Positions 1 through 8,383 of a stretch of 59,931 nt of DNA are shown in pieces. Location of the stretch: positions 1 to 59,931 of the forward strand of contig DASTKT010000199.1 in the NCBI GenBank assembly GCA_035715725.1, written 5' to 3'. The notes under the pieces were generated by a model that had not been told where the DNA came from, searched no databases, and saw only the letters and a list, made by a program, of their open reading frames with translations. Positions within the stretch are counted from its first letter, which is position 1. Each line of letters opens with the position of its first letter. Both the position numbers and the translations under genes were made by a program. This DNA comes from JADGGV01 sp035715725. GTDB taxonomy: Bacteria; Gemmatimonadota; Gemmatimonadetes; Longimicrobiales; RSA9.

Positions 1-38
1 GCCGCCGAAGCGAGCGCGCGACGCAACGCTCTCTCCAT
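1..38 (-). CDS. 5' end of an unidentified leftward gene (partial)
   Basis: An ATG on the minus strand at 38-36 opens a frame that runs off the left edge with 12 complete codons visible (MERALRRALASA). A near-perfect Shine-Dalgarno sequence (AGGAGG) lies four bases upstream of the ATG on that strand, which is the main reason to call a gene. The visible residues are basic and could begin a membrane-targeting N-terminus, but nothing identifies the product. Its promoter would lie within 39-650. Confidence 0.45.
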   Translation of the reverse strand, partial: MERALRRALASA

Positions 39-650
39 GTGTCCTCCTGTGAACGGGATGGTCGGTGTGGCGTACCACCCTCCGCGCTCCAGCGCGCGAA
101 GATCCAAACACGGCCCGCCACCACGTGGCGACGGCCGAGATCGCCGTTCCGGACGAAAGCGAAGAACTCAAGACGGCGGCGCCGATCGCCACGCCCCACC
201 CGGAACCGCCGCGTGCGGGCGGCGGCTGCTGCGGCCGGGGGCCGGCCCTCGTGCGGGAGGACCGGCCGCGGGGCGCCGGCGAATCGAACTCGACGCGGCA
301 CGCGCCACGTCAGTGCTGGCGTTGGGCAACGCGCCAGCCGCGGAATCTGTGACGAAACGTCGTTTTTGGGGGACCAACGCCCGGAACATGGGGACGAATG
401 GACGGGCGCGCAACCACTGGTCGGGTGCGGATGCCCGCGCTGGCGCGCCTGCTATTCGGGATTCAAGGCGTCGCTGTACATAGTCGTCGGAACTGTATAC
501 AAGCGTGTGTGCGAGATCGCGCCCACGACGGAACGGAGCCGGCGAGCGGAGGGGCGGAAAGCGCGAGCGGCAGAGTGGAAGCGCGGGAGAGTGGAGGAGC
601 GGGGGCGCGCCGTGTCCCCCCGCTCCCCCACGCCGTCCGTGCGGCCGCGG
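39..650. other. 612-bp intergenic region between divergent or unrelated genes
   Basis: No frame here looks protein-like; those that exist are arginine/proline/alanine-rich and typical of non-coding high-G+C sequence. It holds an interrupted hairpin at 315-338 (gctggcg pairing with cgccagc). It also holds a 21-base sequence at 412-432 (aaccactggtcgggtgcgga and one more base) that recurs with few changes at 6045-6065. It should contain the promoter of the leftward gene at the window edge. The stretch 530-620 is purine-rich with repeated gagcgg/gagagtgg motifs. Confidence 0.5.
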
Positions 651-2870
651 CTACCGCAGCGCCGCCTCCAGTCCCGCCGCGGCCTTCTCCACCTCGCCCG
701 CATAGCGGTCGAGCGCGGCGGCCACGCGCGCCGCCTCGCGCTGGGCGACGTCCTGGCTCGGCACGTCCTCGACGGCCTCGCGGATGCCGGGCATCGTCTT
801 CACGCCGTAGCCCGTGTAGTAGCCCGGGGCGTAGAGGAGGTGCTTGAACCACTCGCGGTGCTCGAGGCCGCCGGCGTCGATGAGGGCGCGCTCGGTCCGG
901 TAGAGCGTCTGGTTGACGGGGGTGAGCGCCTTCCAGCGCCGGCGCGCGTCGGTGGCGCTCAGCTTGTCGAGCGGGGCGAGGGCCTGCTCGAAGCGGGCGG
1001 CGGCCTTGTCGAGCCGGTCGAGCGCGGCGTACACGCCGGCCAGGTCGAGCCCCTTCGTCTTCGGATTGCGCTCGGCCTCGCGCTTGATCTCCTCGGTGTA
1101 GCGCCGGTAGGTGCGGCCGGCGCGCACGAACTCGAACGGCAGCACCGGAGCGTCGGCCATGCGCAGGATCGCGGTGCCGAGCGTCTGCGCCTCGGTGACG
1201 CCGTATGCGAAATCGGGGTCGAGGAAGCGGGTGTAGAAGTCGAAGGAGTCGTAGATCGAGTGGTAGATCCCGGCCTCCGCGCCGCCGCCGTACGCGATGT
1301 TGAGCGACGCGATGCCGAGATGGTCGATGTAGGCGGTGTAGTCGGAGCCGGAGCCGAGCGCGCCGATGGTGTAGGCGGTGTCGGCCGGCGGCGCGGCGGC
1401 GGCGCCGTCGCGGGTGGCGCCGTGGCCGTCGGCGGTGACGGTGTCGCGCGGCTGCGGGCGGCGCCCTTCCCGGCGCTCGAGCGCGGCGGCGAGCACGCTC
1501 TTGCCCCGCTTCGGGTCGGGGATGTCACGGGCGACCTGGCGGGCGAACTCCTCGAGCGAGTGCGAGCCGGCGACGCCGATCCACCCCTTCTCGTTCGTGT
1601 CGCTGCCGAAGTAGGCGACGGCGCTCTTGCCGAGCTCGTCGGCGTGCTTTTCGGCCCATTCGGTCGAGCCGAGCAGCCCCCACTCCTCACCGTCCCACGC
1701 GGCGAAGATGATGGTGCGGCCGGGCTTCCAGCCGGTCTTCAGCAGCTTGCCGACGCCGCGGGCGGCCTCGTTGAGCGCGACCTGCCCCGAGATCGGGTCC
1801 TGCGCGCCGTTGACCCAGGCATCGTGGTGGTTGCCGTAGATGATCCACTGGTCGGGCGAGAGGGCGCCCGGGATGCGGGCGATCACGTCGTAGAGCGGGC
1901 GCACCTGCCAATCGAACTTGAGCGCGAGGTGCACCTTGGCGGGGCCGCCGCCGACGTGATAGGTGATGGGGAGCGCGCCCCTCCAGGCGGCGGGCGCGAC
2001 CGGGCCGCCGAGCGCGCGCAGGATCGGCAGCGCGTCGCCGTAGGAGATGGGCAGCGTCGGGATCGCGGCGATCGTCTTCACCTCGTTCATCGGCAGCTTG
2101 CGCGCGCCCGCCTCGGACGCCCACCCTGGCGACTGCGGGTCGCCCGGATAGGTCGGCATGTCCATGACGCTGCCGCGCTGGACGCCCTGCCAGGGGCGCA
2201 TCGGCCCCTTCGGGTAGATGTCGTCGACCCAGTAGCCGTCGTCCTTCGGATCCGAGTAGATGAGGCAGCCGATGGCGCCGTGCTCCGCGGCGACCTTCGG
2301 CTTGATGCCGCGCCAGGAGCCGCCGTACTTCGCGATGACGATCTTCCCCTTCACGCTGACCCCGAGGGAGTCCAGCACCTTGTAGTCGGCGGGGATCCCG
2401 TAGTTGACGAAGACGACGTCGCCCGTCACGTCCCCGTCCGGCGAGTAGAAGTTCGCGGTGGGGAGCTGGTTCGCGTCGCCCGAGTCCTTGTCCTCGGGGA
2501 GCGCGGGCTCCTTGAGCGCGGCCGTGAACGTGTCCGGCGCGACCATCGTGAGGGAGCGCGAGACCGGCCGCGGCATGAGCGCCTCGAAGCGCTCGATCTG
2601 CGCGGGCAGACCGTAGGAGCGGAACCGCGCCAGGATGAGCTCGGCCACGTGGCGCGAGCGGTCGGTGCCCGCCTCGTGCGGGTCCTCGCTGAGGATCCGC
2701 ATCTGCGCGCGGAGGGTATCCGCGTTCGGGACCGACCGGACGAGCTGTTCGTTCTTCGTCTGCGTGGCGAGGGCATCCGCCGGGAAGCCGCGGATGGGCT
2801 GCTGCGCCCGTGCGGAGCCCCCGACCAGGACGGCGACGGCGCCGGCCACGAGCGGCCAATGGCGGGTCAT
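651..2870 (-). CDS. Secreted M28B-family peptidase (glutamate carboxypeptidase II / NAALADase-like)
   Basis: This 739-residue protein is a zinc exopeptidase of the transferrin-receptor/PSMA group. A signal peptide (about residues 1-23, ending SARAQ) precedes a PA-domain region, a catalytic M28 domain and a C-terminal TfR-dimerisation-like helical domain. Visible catalytic motifs are GNHHDAWVNGAQDP (zinc His/Asp), WDGEEWGLLGS (Glu pair) and YHSIYDS (zinc His), all typical of the family. It probably trims peptides outside the cytoplasmic membrane. The start is chosen because AGGAG sits six bases upstream of this ATG and the signal peptide begins there. An Arg/Pro/Ala-rich insert of about 35 residues (near the segment GRRPQPRDTV) precedes the last zinc-ligand region and is unusual. 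The next gene upstream on the same strand is a TonB-plug protein 200 bases away. Confidence 0.93.
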   Translation of the reverse strand: MTRHWPLVAGAVAVLVGGSARAQQPIRGFPADALATQTKNEQLVRSVPNADTLRAQMRILSEDPHEAGTDRSRHVAELILARFRSYGLPAQIERFEALMPRPVSRSLTMVAPDTFTAALKEPALPEDKDSGDANQLPTANFYSPDGDVTGDVVFVNYGIPADYKVLDSLGVSVKGKIVIAKYGGSWRGIKPKVAAEHGAIGCLIYSDPKDDGYWVDDIYPKGPMRPWQGVQRGSVMDMPTYPGDPQSPGWASEAGARKLPMNEVKTIAAIPTLPISYGDALPILRALGGPVAPAAWRGALPITYHVGGGPAKVHLALKFDWQVRPLYDVIARIPGALSPDQWIIYGNHHDAWVNGAQDPISGQVALNEAARGVGKLLKTGWKPGRTIIFAAWDGEEWGLLGSTEWAEKHADELGKSAVAYFGSDTNEKGWIGVAGSHSLEEFARQVARDIPDPKRGKSVLAAALERREGRRPQPRDTVTADGHGATRDGAAAAPPADTAYTIGALGSGSDYTAYIDHLGIASLNIAYGGGAEAGIYHSIYDSFDFYTRFLDPDFAYGVTEAQTLGTAILRMADAPVLPFEFVRAGRTYRRYTEEIKREAERNPKTKGLDLAGVYAALDRLDKAAARFEQALAPLDKLSATDARRRWKALTPVNQTLYRTERALIDAGGLEHREWFKHLLYAPGYYTGYGVKTMPGIREAVEDVPSQDVAQREAARVAAALDRYAGEVEKAAAGLEAALR

Positions 2871-3030
2871 CTGCGCTCCTGCGCTGAGGTTGTGGGATCG
2901 GGACGGGGGAAAGTGTCGGGGGAGGGGAAGGGAAGTCAAGGCGCCGCGCAGCGGCGCGTGCTCTGGCTCATGCTCCCTAAAAAAACCAGGACTCGATCCC
3001 GACGGGAGGTTCGAGCCCTGAGTTTCGAGG

Positions 3031-3066
3031 GAGCAAGAGCAGGAGGCGAGCAAGAGCAAGAGGGGG
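3031..3066. repeat. Purine-rich short repeat (gagcaagagcaggag type)
   Basis: About 36 bases of imperfect gagcaa/gagcag hexamer repeats lie just after the stop codon of the leftward plug-protein gene and before the M28 peptidase. Similar purine-rich arrays occur at 13801-13834 and, in a related form, at 31007-31052. Confidence 0.6.
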
Positions 3067-3071
3067 CGCCG

Positions 3072-3884
3072 CTAGCGCGGCGCCTGGCAGACGCCCGGCT
3101 GCGCGGAGTCCGTCGTCGCCACGGGCGGGCGGCCGCGCTTCGTCCGGATCAGCAAGGCGCCGTTGCTGCCGAGCGTGCCGTACAGCGCGCTGCCGGCGGC
3201 GCCGCGCAGGACCTCGATGCTCTCGATGTCGGCGGGGTTGAGCGAGGAGAACGGATCCTCGGAGGCGGCGCCGAAGCCGAACGGGCCGCGCGTCCCGACC
3301 GGCGAGGGCGTGCTGACGACGACGCCGTCGATGACCACGAGCGGGTTCGTGCCGCCGAAGATGGAGTTGATCCCGCGGAAGCGCAGGCGGAAGCCACGGC
3401 CCGGCATGCCGGAGCCGGCCTCGATGTTGGCGCCGGCGACGCGGCCCTGGAGCAGCGTGCCGAGGCTCGAGCCGGTGCCGCGCGCGAGGTCGGCGGCGGT
3501 CATGTGCACGGCGGAGTTGCCGGCGCTCGGCTCGGCGGCGGCCGCGGTCACGACGACCGCCGGGAGCCGCACGACGTGGGGCGCGACCTTGAGCGTGAGG
3601 TCGTCCTGGTCCGCCGGCAGCTCGATCGCGCCCTGCCATCCCGGGAGCTGGATCTCGAGCCGGGCCGCGCCCTCCGGCGCCTGGAGGTAGAACTCGCCGT
3701 CGGGGCCGGTGCAGACGCCGCTCCGGCTGCCGGCCAGCCGGACCGCGACGCCCGGCACCGGCTGCTCGGTGCCCTGGACCACGATGTGGCCGGTGATCTC
3801 GCGCCGCTGCGCGGCGGCGGGGTGCGCGAGCAGCGTCAGGGCGAGCGGGGCGAGCAGGGCGAGGGGCACGGTGGTGCGTGGCAT
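3072..3884 (-). CDS. Secreted carboxypeptidase-regulatory-like plus TonB plug-domain protein without a barrel
   Basis: This 270-residue protein has a signal peptide (residues 1-25, ending HPAAAQ). A CarboxypepD_reg-like beta-sandwich follows (ITGHIVVQGTEQPVPGVAVRL to about residue 105), then a TonB-dependent-receptor plug domain (about 115-250). The plug shows the usual signature elements: a GRVAG segment, RFRGINS, PLVVIDGVVV, and IESIEVLRGAAGSALYG, ending with GALLIRTKRG. SusC-like receptors continue into a beta-barrel of 600 or more residues; this one stops after 20 further residues, so it cannot form a receptor alone. The final TDSAQPGVCQAPR tail looks like a natural end rather than a frameshift. 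GGAGG precedes the ATG. It may act as a periplasmic plug or adaptor, or be a reduced paralogue. Domain assignment is firm, role unknown. Confidence 0.88.
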   Translation of the reverse strand: MPRTTVPLALLAPLALTLLAHPAAAQRREITGHIVVQGTEQPVPGVAVRLAGSRSGVCTGPDGEFYLQAPEGAARLEIQLPGWQGAIELPADQDDLTLKVAPHVVRLPAVVVTAAAAEPSAGNSAVHMTAADLARGTGSSLGTLLQGRVAGANIEAGSGMPGRGFRLRFRGINSIFGGTNPLVVIDGVVVSTPSPVGTRGPFGFGAASEDPFSSLNPADIESIEVLRGAAGSALYGTLGSNGALLIRTKRGRPPVATTDSAQPGVCQAPR

Positions 3885-4000
3885 ACGGCCTCCGGGGGAA
3901 GCACGAAGCGGGCTCGCGTCGGGGGGGCGGGCGCGTCCGCCGGCGTCCGGCCCGCTCCGGCCCGCAACGGGCCCGGCTGGCCGGCACCGGCGCCGAGGAC

Positions 4001-4006
4001 TATGCT
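4001..4006 (+). promoter_or_regulatory. Possible -10 element (tatgct)
   Basis: The A+T-rich hexamer tatgct, followed by aaac, stands out in a very G+C-rich spacer 86 bases before the DUF442-like gene. No convincing -35 element is seen about 17 bases upstream, so this is only a candidate promoter for the 4.1-8.3 kb run of genes. Confidence 0.2.
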
Positions 4007-4091
4007 AAACACGGTGGGTCGGTGGCGCCACGGCGCGGCCGTTCCGTTCGCCCCGCGGGGCCACCGTTCACCCCATGGCTGGAAACCGAAG

Positions 4092-4571
4092 ATGACCGAT
4101 TCCGATCTGCGCGAGCTCGTCCCCGGGCTCGTGAACGCCAGTTGCCCGCTTCCCGACGTGCTCGCGGGCGGACAGCCGTCGCCGCAGCACGTCGAGAGCC
4201 TGGCGCGCGGCGGGATCCGCACGGTGCTGGACACCCGCGGGACCGGCGAGCCGCGCGGCTTCGACGAGCCGGCCGCGGTCCGCGCCGCGGGGATGGAGTA
4301 CGTCGCGCTCCCGGTCGGGCACGGTGGGATCCCGGACGAGACGTTCGACCGGTTCCGCGAGCTCATGGGCGACCCCGGCCGCCGGCCGGTGCTCGTTCAC
4401 TGCGCCTCCGGCAACCGCGTCGGCGCGCTCATGCTCCCGTACCTGCTGCTGGACGAGGGGCGGGAGCCGGAGGAGGCGCTCGAGCTGGCCGTGGGCTGCG
4501 GCCTGCGCAGCCGCGAGCTGGCGGACGTGGCCTTCGACTACGCGCGCCGGCACGGCGCGGCCGGGGAGTAG
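4092..4571 (+). CDS. DUF442-like / Blh N-terminal-type dual-specificity phosphatase
   Basis: This 159-residue protein resembles the cysteine-phosphatase-like domain found at the N-terminus of beta-lactamase-hydrolase-like (Blh) proteins. The family segment is seen as LAGGQPSPQHVESLARGGI followed by a TVLDTRG strand. A complete CX5R signature, HCASGNRVG, lies near residue 103-111, so catalytic competence is plausible. It ends three bases before the persulfide dioxygenase-rhodanese gene. In Blh proteins these two activities are fused, so the pair looks like a split version acting in sulfide or persulfide detoxification. The start at this ATG is the only suitable one; a nearby ATG at 4075 is out of frame. 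Physiological substrate unknown. Confidence 0.82.
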   Translation: MTDSDLRELVPGLVNASCPLPDVLAGGQPSPQHVESLARGGIRTVLDTRGTGEPRGFDEPAAVRAAGMEYVALPVGHGGIPDETFDRFRELMGDPGRRPVLVHCASGNRVGALMLPYLLLDEGREPEEALELAVGCGLRSRELADVAFDYARRHGAAGE

Positions 4572-4574
4572 TCG

Positions 4575-6008
4575 GTGATCCTGCGCCGCTTCTACGACGA
4601 CAAGCTGGCCCAGGCCAGCTACCTGATCGGCTGCGCGGCCACGGGCGAGGCGCTCGTGGTGGACGCGAACCGCGACGTGGCGCAGTACCTGGACGCCGCG
4701 ACCTCCGAAGGGCTGCGCGTCACGGACGTCACGGAGACGCACATCCACGCCGACTACGTCTCGGGGAGCCGCGAGCTGGCGCGCGCCGCCGGCGCCCGCC
4801 TCTGGCTCTCCGACGAGGGCGGCCCGGACTGGCGCTACGGCTTCGCCGCCGCGGAGGGCGCGCGGCTCCTGCACGACGGCGACACGTTCAAGGTCGGCAA
4901 TATCCGCATCGACGTCCTGCACACGCCCGGCCACACGCCCGAGCACCTCTCGTTCCTGGTCACCGACACGGCGGGCGCCGACCGCCCGATGGGGATCCTC
5001 ACCGGCGACTTCGTGTTCGTCGGCGCCGTCGGCCGTCCCGATCTGCTGGAGAAGGCCGCCGGGTTGGAGGGCACGATGGAGGCCGGCGCGCGGGACCTGT
5101 TCCGCAGCCTGCAGCGCTTCCGCGCGCTCCCCGACTGGCTCCAGGTCTGGCCCGGTCACGGCGCCGGCTCGGCGTGCGGCAAGGCGCTCGGCGCGGTGCC
5201 GCAGACCACCGTCGGCTACGAGCGGCTCTTCAACCTGGCGCTCACGATCGACTCCGAGGACGAATTCGTCGACTACATCCTGGCGGACCAGCCGGAGCCG
5301 CCACGCTACTTCGCGGAGATGAAGCGGATCAACCGGGACGGTCCGCGGGTCCTGGGCGGCTTCGCGCGTCCGCCGCGCCTGGAGGCCGCGGCGCTCGAGG
5401 AGCTGCTCGCTCGCGGCGCCCGCATCGCGGATCTGCGGCCGCAGGCGGAGTTCGAGCACGGCCACGTCCCCGGCACCATCAGCATCCCGCAGAACAAGTC
5501 GTTCACGACCTGGGCCGGGTGGCTGCTGCCGTACGATGCCGACTTCTACCTGATCCTCCCGGCCGGCTGCGAGAGCTGCATCGACGAGGCGGTTCGCGAC
5601 CTGGCCATGATCGGCCGCGACCGCATCGCCGGCTACTTCGCGGGCGAGGTGGTCCGCGCCGTGCCCGAGCTCGAGCGGACGCCGCGCGTGTCGGCCTCGG
5701 AGCTGGCCGCGCAGCTCGCGTCCGGCGACGTCGCGATCGTGGACGTCCGGGGCGCCGCCGAGTTCGCCGCGGGGCACCTGCCCGGCGGGCGCAACATCCC
5801 GCTGGGCTACCTGGAGGAGCGTCTCGCGGCGGTGCCGCGCGACCGGCCCGTCGTCGTCCACTGCCAGTCGGGCGCGCGCTCCGCCATCGGCGCGAGCCTC
5901 CTGCTGGCGCGCGGCTACCGCGACGTCCGCAACCTGGCCGGCGGACTGGACGCCTGGGCCGCCGCGGGCGAGCCGGTCGAGCGCGACGGCGCGCCGACGC
6001 CGGCGTAG
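4575..6008 (+). CDS. Metallo-beta-lactamase-fold persulfide dioxygenase with two rhodanese domains
   Basis: This 477-residue cytoplasmic enzyme starts with a GTG three bases after the preceding stop. Residues 1-250 form an ETHE1/PDO-type MBL domain: ETHIHADYVSG (the usual metal-binding HxHxDH with Tyr as the last residue), HTPGHTPEHLSFL, LTGDFVFVGAVGRPDL and WPGHGAGSACGK. A first rhodanese-like domain (about 265-360) lacks an evident active-site cysteine loop and is probably structural. The second (about 370-470) has VVHCQSGARS with the catalytic cysteine. The expected reaction is oxidation of glutathione- or protein-persulfide to sulfite, with sulfur transfer by the active rhodanese. Context with the DUF442-like gene supports sulfide detoxification. 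The HADH-to-HADY change is common in this subfamily and should not be read as inactivation without testing. Confidence 0.92.
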   Translation: MILRRFYDDKLAQASYLIGCAATGEALVVDANRDVAQYLDAATSEGLRVTDVTETHIHADYVSGSRELARAAGARLWLSDEGGPDWRYGFAAAEGARLLHDGDTFKVGNIRIDVLHTPGHTPEHLSFLVTDTAGADRPMGILTGDFVFVGAVGRPDLLEKAAGLEGTMEAGARDLFRSLQRFRALPDWLQVWPGHGAGSACGKALGAVPQTTVGYERLFNLALTIDSEDEFVDYILADQPEPPRYFAEMKRINRDGPRVLGGFARPPRLEAAALEELLARGARIADLRPQAEFEHGHVPGTISIPQNKSFTTWAGWLLPYDADFYLILPAGCESCIDEAVRDLAMIGRDRIAGYFAGEVVRAVPELERTPRVSASELAAQLASGDVAIVDVRGAAEFAAGHLPGGRNIPLGYLEERLAAVPRDRPVVVHCQSGARSAIGASLLLARGYRDVRNLAGGLDAWAAAGEPVERDGAPTPA

Positions 6009-6044
6009 CGGGCCCTTCCCGAGGCCGGGTCAAACCGAGCCGGA

Positions 6045-6090
6045 AACCACTGGTCGGATTCGGATTCGGGCTCGGATCCGGATTCGGGGG
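6045..6090. repeat. cggatt-type short repeat preceded by a dispersed 21-base sequence
   Basis: At 6055-6087 the motif cggatt/cggatc/cgggct recurs five times with six-base spacing. The preceding 6045-6065 repeats the sequence at 412-432 nearly exactly (aaccactggtcgg core). It lies between the persulfide dioxygenase and uppP, ending 15 bases before the uppP start. Confidence 0.55.
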
Positions 6091-6104
6091 GACGTCACCG
6101 ACAC

Positions 6105-6929
6105 ATGGATGCAGCGCTGTACTGGAAGGCCGCGGTCGCGGGGCTCGTCGAGGGCGCCACGGAGTTCCTGCCGGTCTCCTCGACCGGCCACCTGATCCTC
6201 GTCGGCGACCTGCTCGACTTCGAGGGGCCGACGGCCAAGACGTTCGAGATCTTCATCCAGCTCGGTGCCATCCTGGCCGTCGTCTGGTTCTACCGCCGAT
6301 TCCTGCTCGAGGTGGCGCTCCACTGGATGAAGAGCCCGACGGAGCGGCGCTTCCTCTGGAACCTGGTGATCGCGTTCCTCCCCGCGGCCGTGGTGGGGCT
6401 CCTCGTCCACGACTGGCTGAAGGCGCACCTCTTCAATCCGCTGTCCGTGGCGGTGGCGCTGGTGGTCGGCGGGGTGGCCATCCTGGCCATCGAGCGCTGG
6501 CACCCGCGGGCCCGCATCGAGACGGTGGCGGAGATGCCGCCCAGGACGGCCTTCGAGATCGGGCTCGCGCAGGTGCTCTCGCTCTGGCCCGGCACCTCCC
6601 GCTCCGGCGCTACGATCATGGGCGCCATGTGCTTCGGCGTCTCCCGCGTCGCCGCCACGGAGTTCTCCTTCTTCCTCGCGATCCCGACGATGTTCGCGGC
6701 CACGCTCTACGACCTGTACAAGAGCCGCGGCGTGCTCGCGGCGGGCGATGCGCCGGTCTTCGCCATCGGCTTCGTCGTCTCCTTCGTCTCGGCGCTCATC
6801 GTCGTGAAGGGGCTGCTGCGCTACGTCTCCAGCCACGACTTCCGCGCCTTCGGCTGGTACCGCATCGTGCTCGGCCTCATCGTCCTCGGGTACTTCTGGC
6901 TGACGTCGGGCCTGACGACGGGAATCTGA
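6105..6929 (+). CDS. uppP: Undecaprenyl-diphosphatase (BacA type)
   Basis: This 274-residue polytopic membrane enzyme dephosphorylates undecaprenyl pyrophosphate to recycle the lipid carrier for peptidoglycan and other glycans. The two family signatures are intact: EGATEFLPVSSTGH (residues 16-29, with both glutamates, the serine and the histidine) and PGTSRSGATI near residue 160-170 with the essential arginine. Length is normal for the family and the hydrophobic pattern fits seven or eight membrane segments. It follows the persulfide dioxygenase by 96 bases, most of them repeat sequence, and precedes mgtE by 16 bases, so uppP-mgtE are probably co-transcribed. The start has only a weak G-rich ribosome-binding site. 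Confidence 0.97.
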   Translation: MDAALYWKAAVAGLVEGATEFLPVSSTGHLILVGDLLDFEGPTAKTFEIFIQLGAILAVVWFYRRFLLEVALHWMKSPTERRFLWNLVIAFLPAAVVGLLVHDWLKAHLFNPLSVAVALVVGGVAILAIERWHPRARIETVAEMPPRTAFEIGLAQVLSLWPGTSRSGATIMGAMCFGVSRVAATEFSFFLAIPTMFAATLYDLYKSRGVLAAGDAPVFAIGFVVSFVSALIVVKGLLRYVSSHDFRAFGWYRIVLGLIVLGYFWLTSGLTTGI

Positions 6930-6945
6930 ACCCCGGCAGGTGGCC

Positions 6946-8340
6946 ATGCCGCAGACCGGCACCGTTCCGCCGCCCGAGCTGCTCTACCTGCTCGCCGGCG
7001 ATCCATCGGAGCTCGCGGAGACGGTGGCCGGGCTGCGCTCGGCCGACATCGCCGAAGCGCTGAACCGGCTGCACCCGGAGCCGGCCGCGGCGCGCGTCGT
7101 CGCCGCGCTGCCGTTCGACCTCGCCGTGCAGGTGCTCGACGAGCCCTCGCTCGAGCGCCGGCCGGAGATCTTCCGCGAGCTGGACGAGCCGGTGGCCGTC
7201 GCGCTCATCGAGGCGATGTCCGCCGACGAGCAGGCCGACGTGGTGCGCGCGCTCCCGGAGCCGGCGCGCAAGCGTCTGATCGCCGGCCTCGACGCCCCGA
7301 CGCGGACCGCCCTGACCATGCTGCTGCAGTACCCGCCGGAGACCGCCGGCGGCATCATGACCACCGAGTTCGTCGGCGTGCCCTCCACCTGGACCGTCGA
7401 CGAGGTGCTCCGCCACATCGGCGCCGTCGGCCGGGCCAAGGAGACGGTCTACGCGATCTACCTGGTGACGCCCGGCACGCACCACCTCGAGGGCGTCGTC
7501 TCGTTGCGCGAGCTCATGGTGGCGGACCGGGCCAGCCGCGTGGCGCAGCTCACGGACCGGCGCCGCCCCCTCTGCGTCGGGCCGCTCACGGACCGCGAGG
7601 AGGTCGCCCGGCTCATCTCGAAGTACAACCTGCTCGCCATCCCCGTCGTAGACGAACACGGCGTGATCCTCGGCATCGTCACGGTCGACGACGTCATCGA
7701 CGCCATCGTCGCCGAGCAGACCGAGGACGTGCAGAAGTTCGGCGGCATGGAGGCGCTCGACGAGCCGTACACGCAGATCGGCTTCTGGATCATGGTGCGC
7801 AAGCGCGCCGGCTGGCTCTGCGCCCTCTTCCTGAGCGAGATGCTGACCGCCACCGCCATGGGCCGCTTCGAGGGCGAGATCAGCCGCGCCGTCGTCCTCG
7901 CGCTCTTCATCCCGCTCATCATCAGCTCCGGCGGCAACAGCGGCTCGCAGGCGACCTCGCTCATCATCCGCGCGCTCGCGCTCAAGGAGGTGAAGGTCGC
8001 CGACTGGTGGCGGATCGCGTGCCGCGAGCTGCCCGCCGGCCTCGTGCTGGGCTGCATCCTCGGCGTCATCGGGTTCTTCCGCATCATCCTCTGGCAGGCG
8101 CTGCACCTCTACGACTACGGCTCCCATTTCCTCCTCGTGGCGACGACGGTCGGCGCCGCGCTCGTCGGCGTCGTCACGTTCGGCTCGCTCGCCGGGTCGA
8201 TGCTCCCCTTCGTCCTCCGCCGGCTCGGCTTCGATCCGGCCAGCGCATCGGCGCCGTTCGTGGCGACGCTCGTGGATGTCACGGGGATCGTGATCTACTT
8301 CACCGTGGCGTATGTGATTCTGCGGGGGACGTTGTTGTAG
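6946..8340 (+). CDS. mgtE: Magnesium transporter MgtE
   Basis: This 464-residue channel has the full MgtE plan: an N-terminal superhelical MgtE_N domain (about residues 10-130), a tandem CBS pair (about 135-255; VVDEHGVILGIVTVDDVID lies in the second), a linking plug helix, and five C-terminal membrane segments (about 275-464). The pore-lining SGGNSGSQATSLIIRAL segment is present. It gates Mg2+ entry by intracellular Mg2+ sensing through the N and CBS domains. A GTG six bases upstream (6940) is in frame, but the ATG at 6946 places the AGGTGG sequence better. With only 16 bases after uppP there is no room for an M-box leader. Downstream lies a terminator that serves the convergent gene. Confidence 0.96.
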   Translation: MPQTGTVPPPELLYLLAGDPSELAETVAGLRSADIAEALNRLHPEPAAARVVAALPFDLAVQVLDEPSLERRPEIFRELDEPVAVALIEAMSADEQADVVRALPEPARKRLIAGLDAPTRTALTMLLQYPPETAGGIMTTEFVGVPSTWTVDEVLRHIGAVGRAKETVYAIYLVTPGTHHLEGVVSLRELMVADRASRVAQLTDRRRPLCVGPLTDREEVARLISKYNLLAIPVVDEHGVILGIVTVDDVIDAIVAEQTEDVQKFGGMEALDEPYTQIGFWIMVRKRAGWLCALFLSEMLTATAMGRFEGEISRAVVLALFIPLIISSGGNSGSQATSLIIRALALKEVKVADWWRIACRELPAGLVLGCILGVIGFFRIILWQALHLYDYGSHFLLVATTVGAALVGVVTFGSLAGSMLPFVLRRLGFDPASASAPFVATLVDVTGIVIYFTVAYVILRGTLL

Positions 8341-8383
8341 GGGCCCGGTCTGAACCGCCCGGCAGCCGATTCCGGACGACCGC

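Noticed and set aside
2990..3025. tRNA-like ggttcgagccc sequence
   Set aside because: It resembles a T-arm but no acceptor stem, D-arm or anticodon arm can be folded around it. It sits in a repeat-rich spacer.
39..4571. A 1510-codon open frame on the plus strand across the first 4.5 kb
   Set aside because: Most of it is antisense to the M28 peptidase and plug genes and reads as Arg/Gly/Ala/Val-rich sequence. Only its last 159 codons (from 4092) form a real protein.
6930..6945. Mg2+-sensing M-box riboswitch for mgtE
   Set aside because: Only 16 bases separate uppP from mgtE, far too short for a riboswitch leader.
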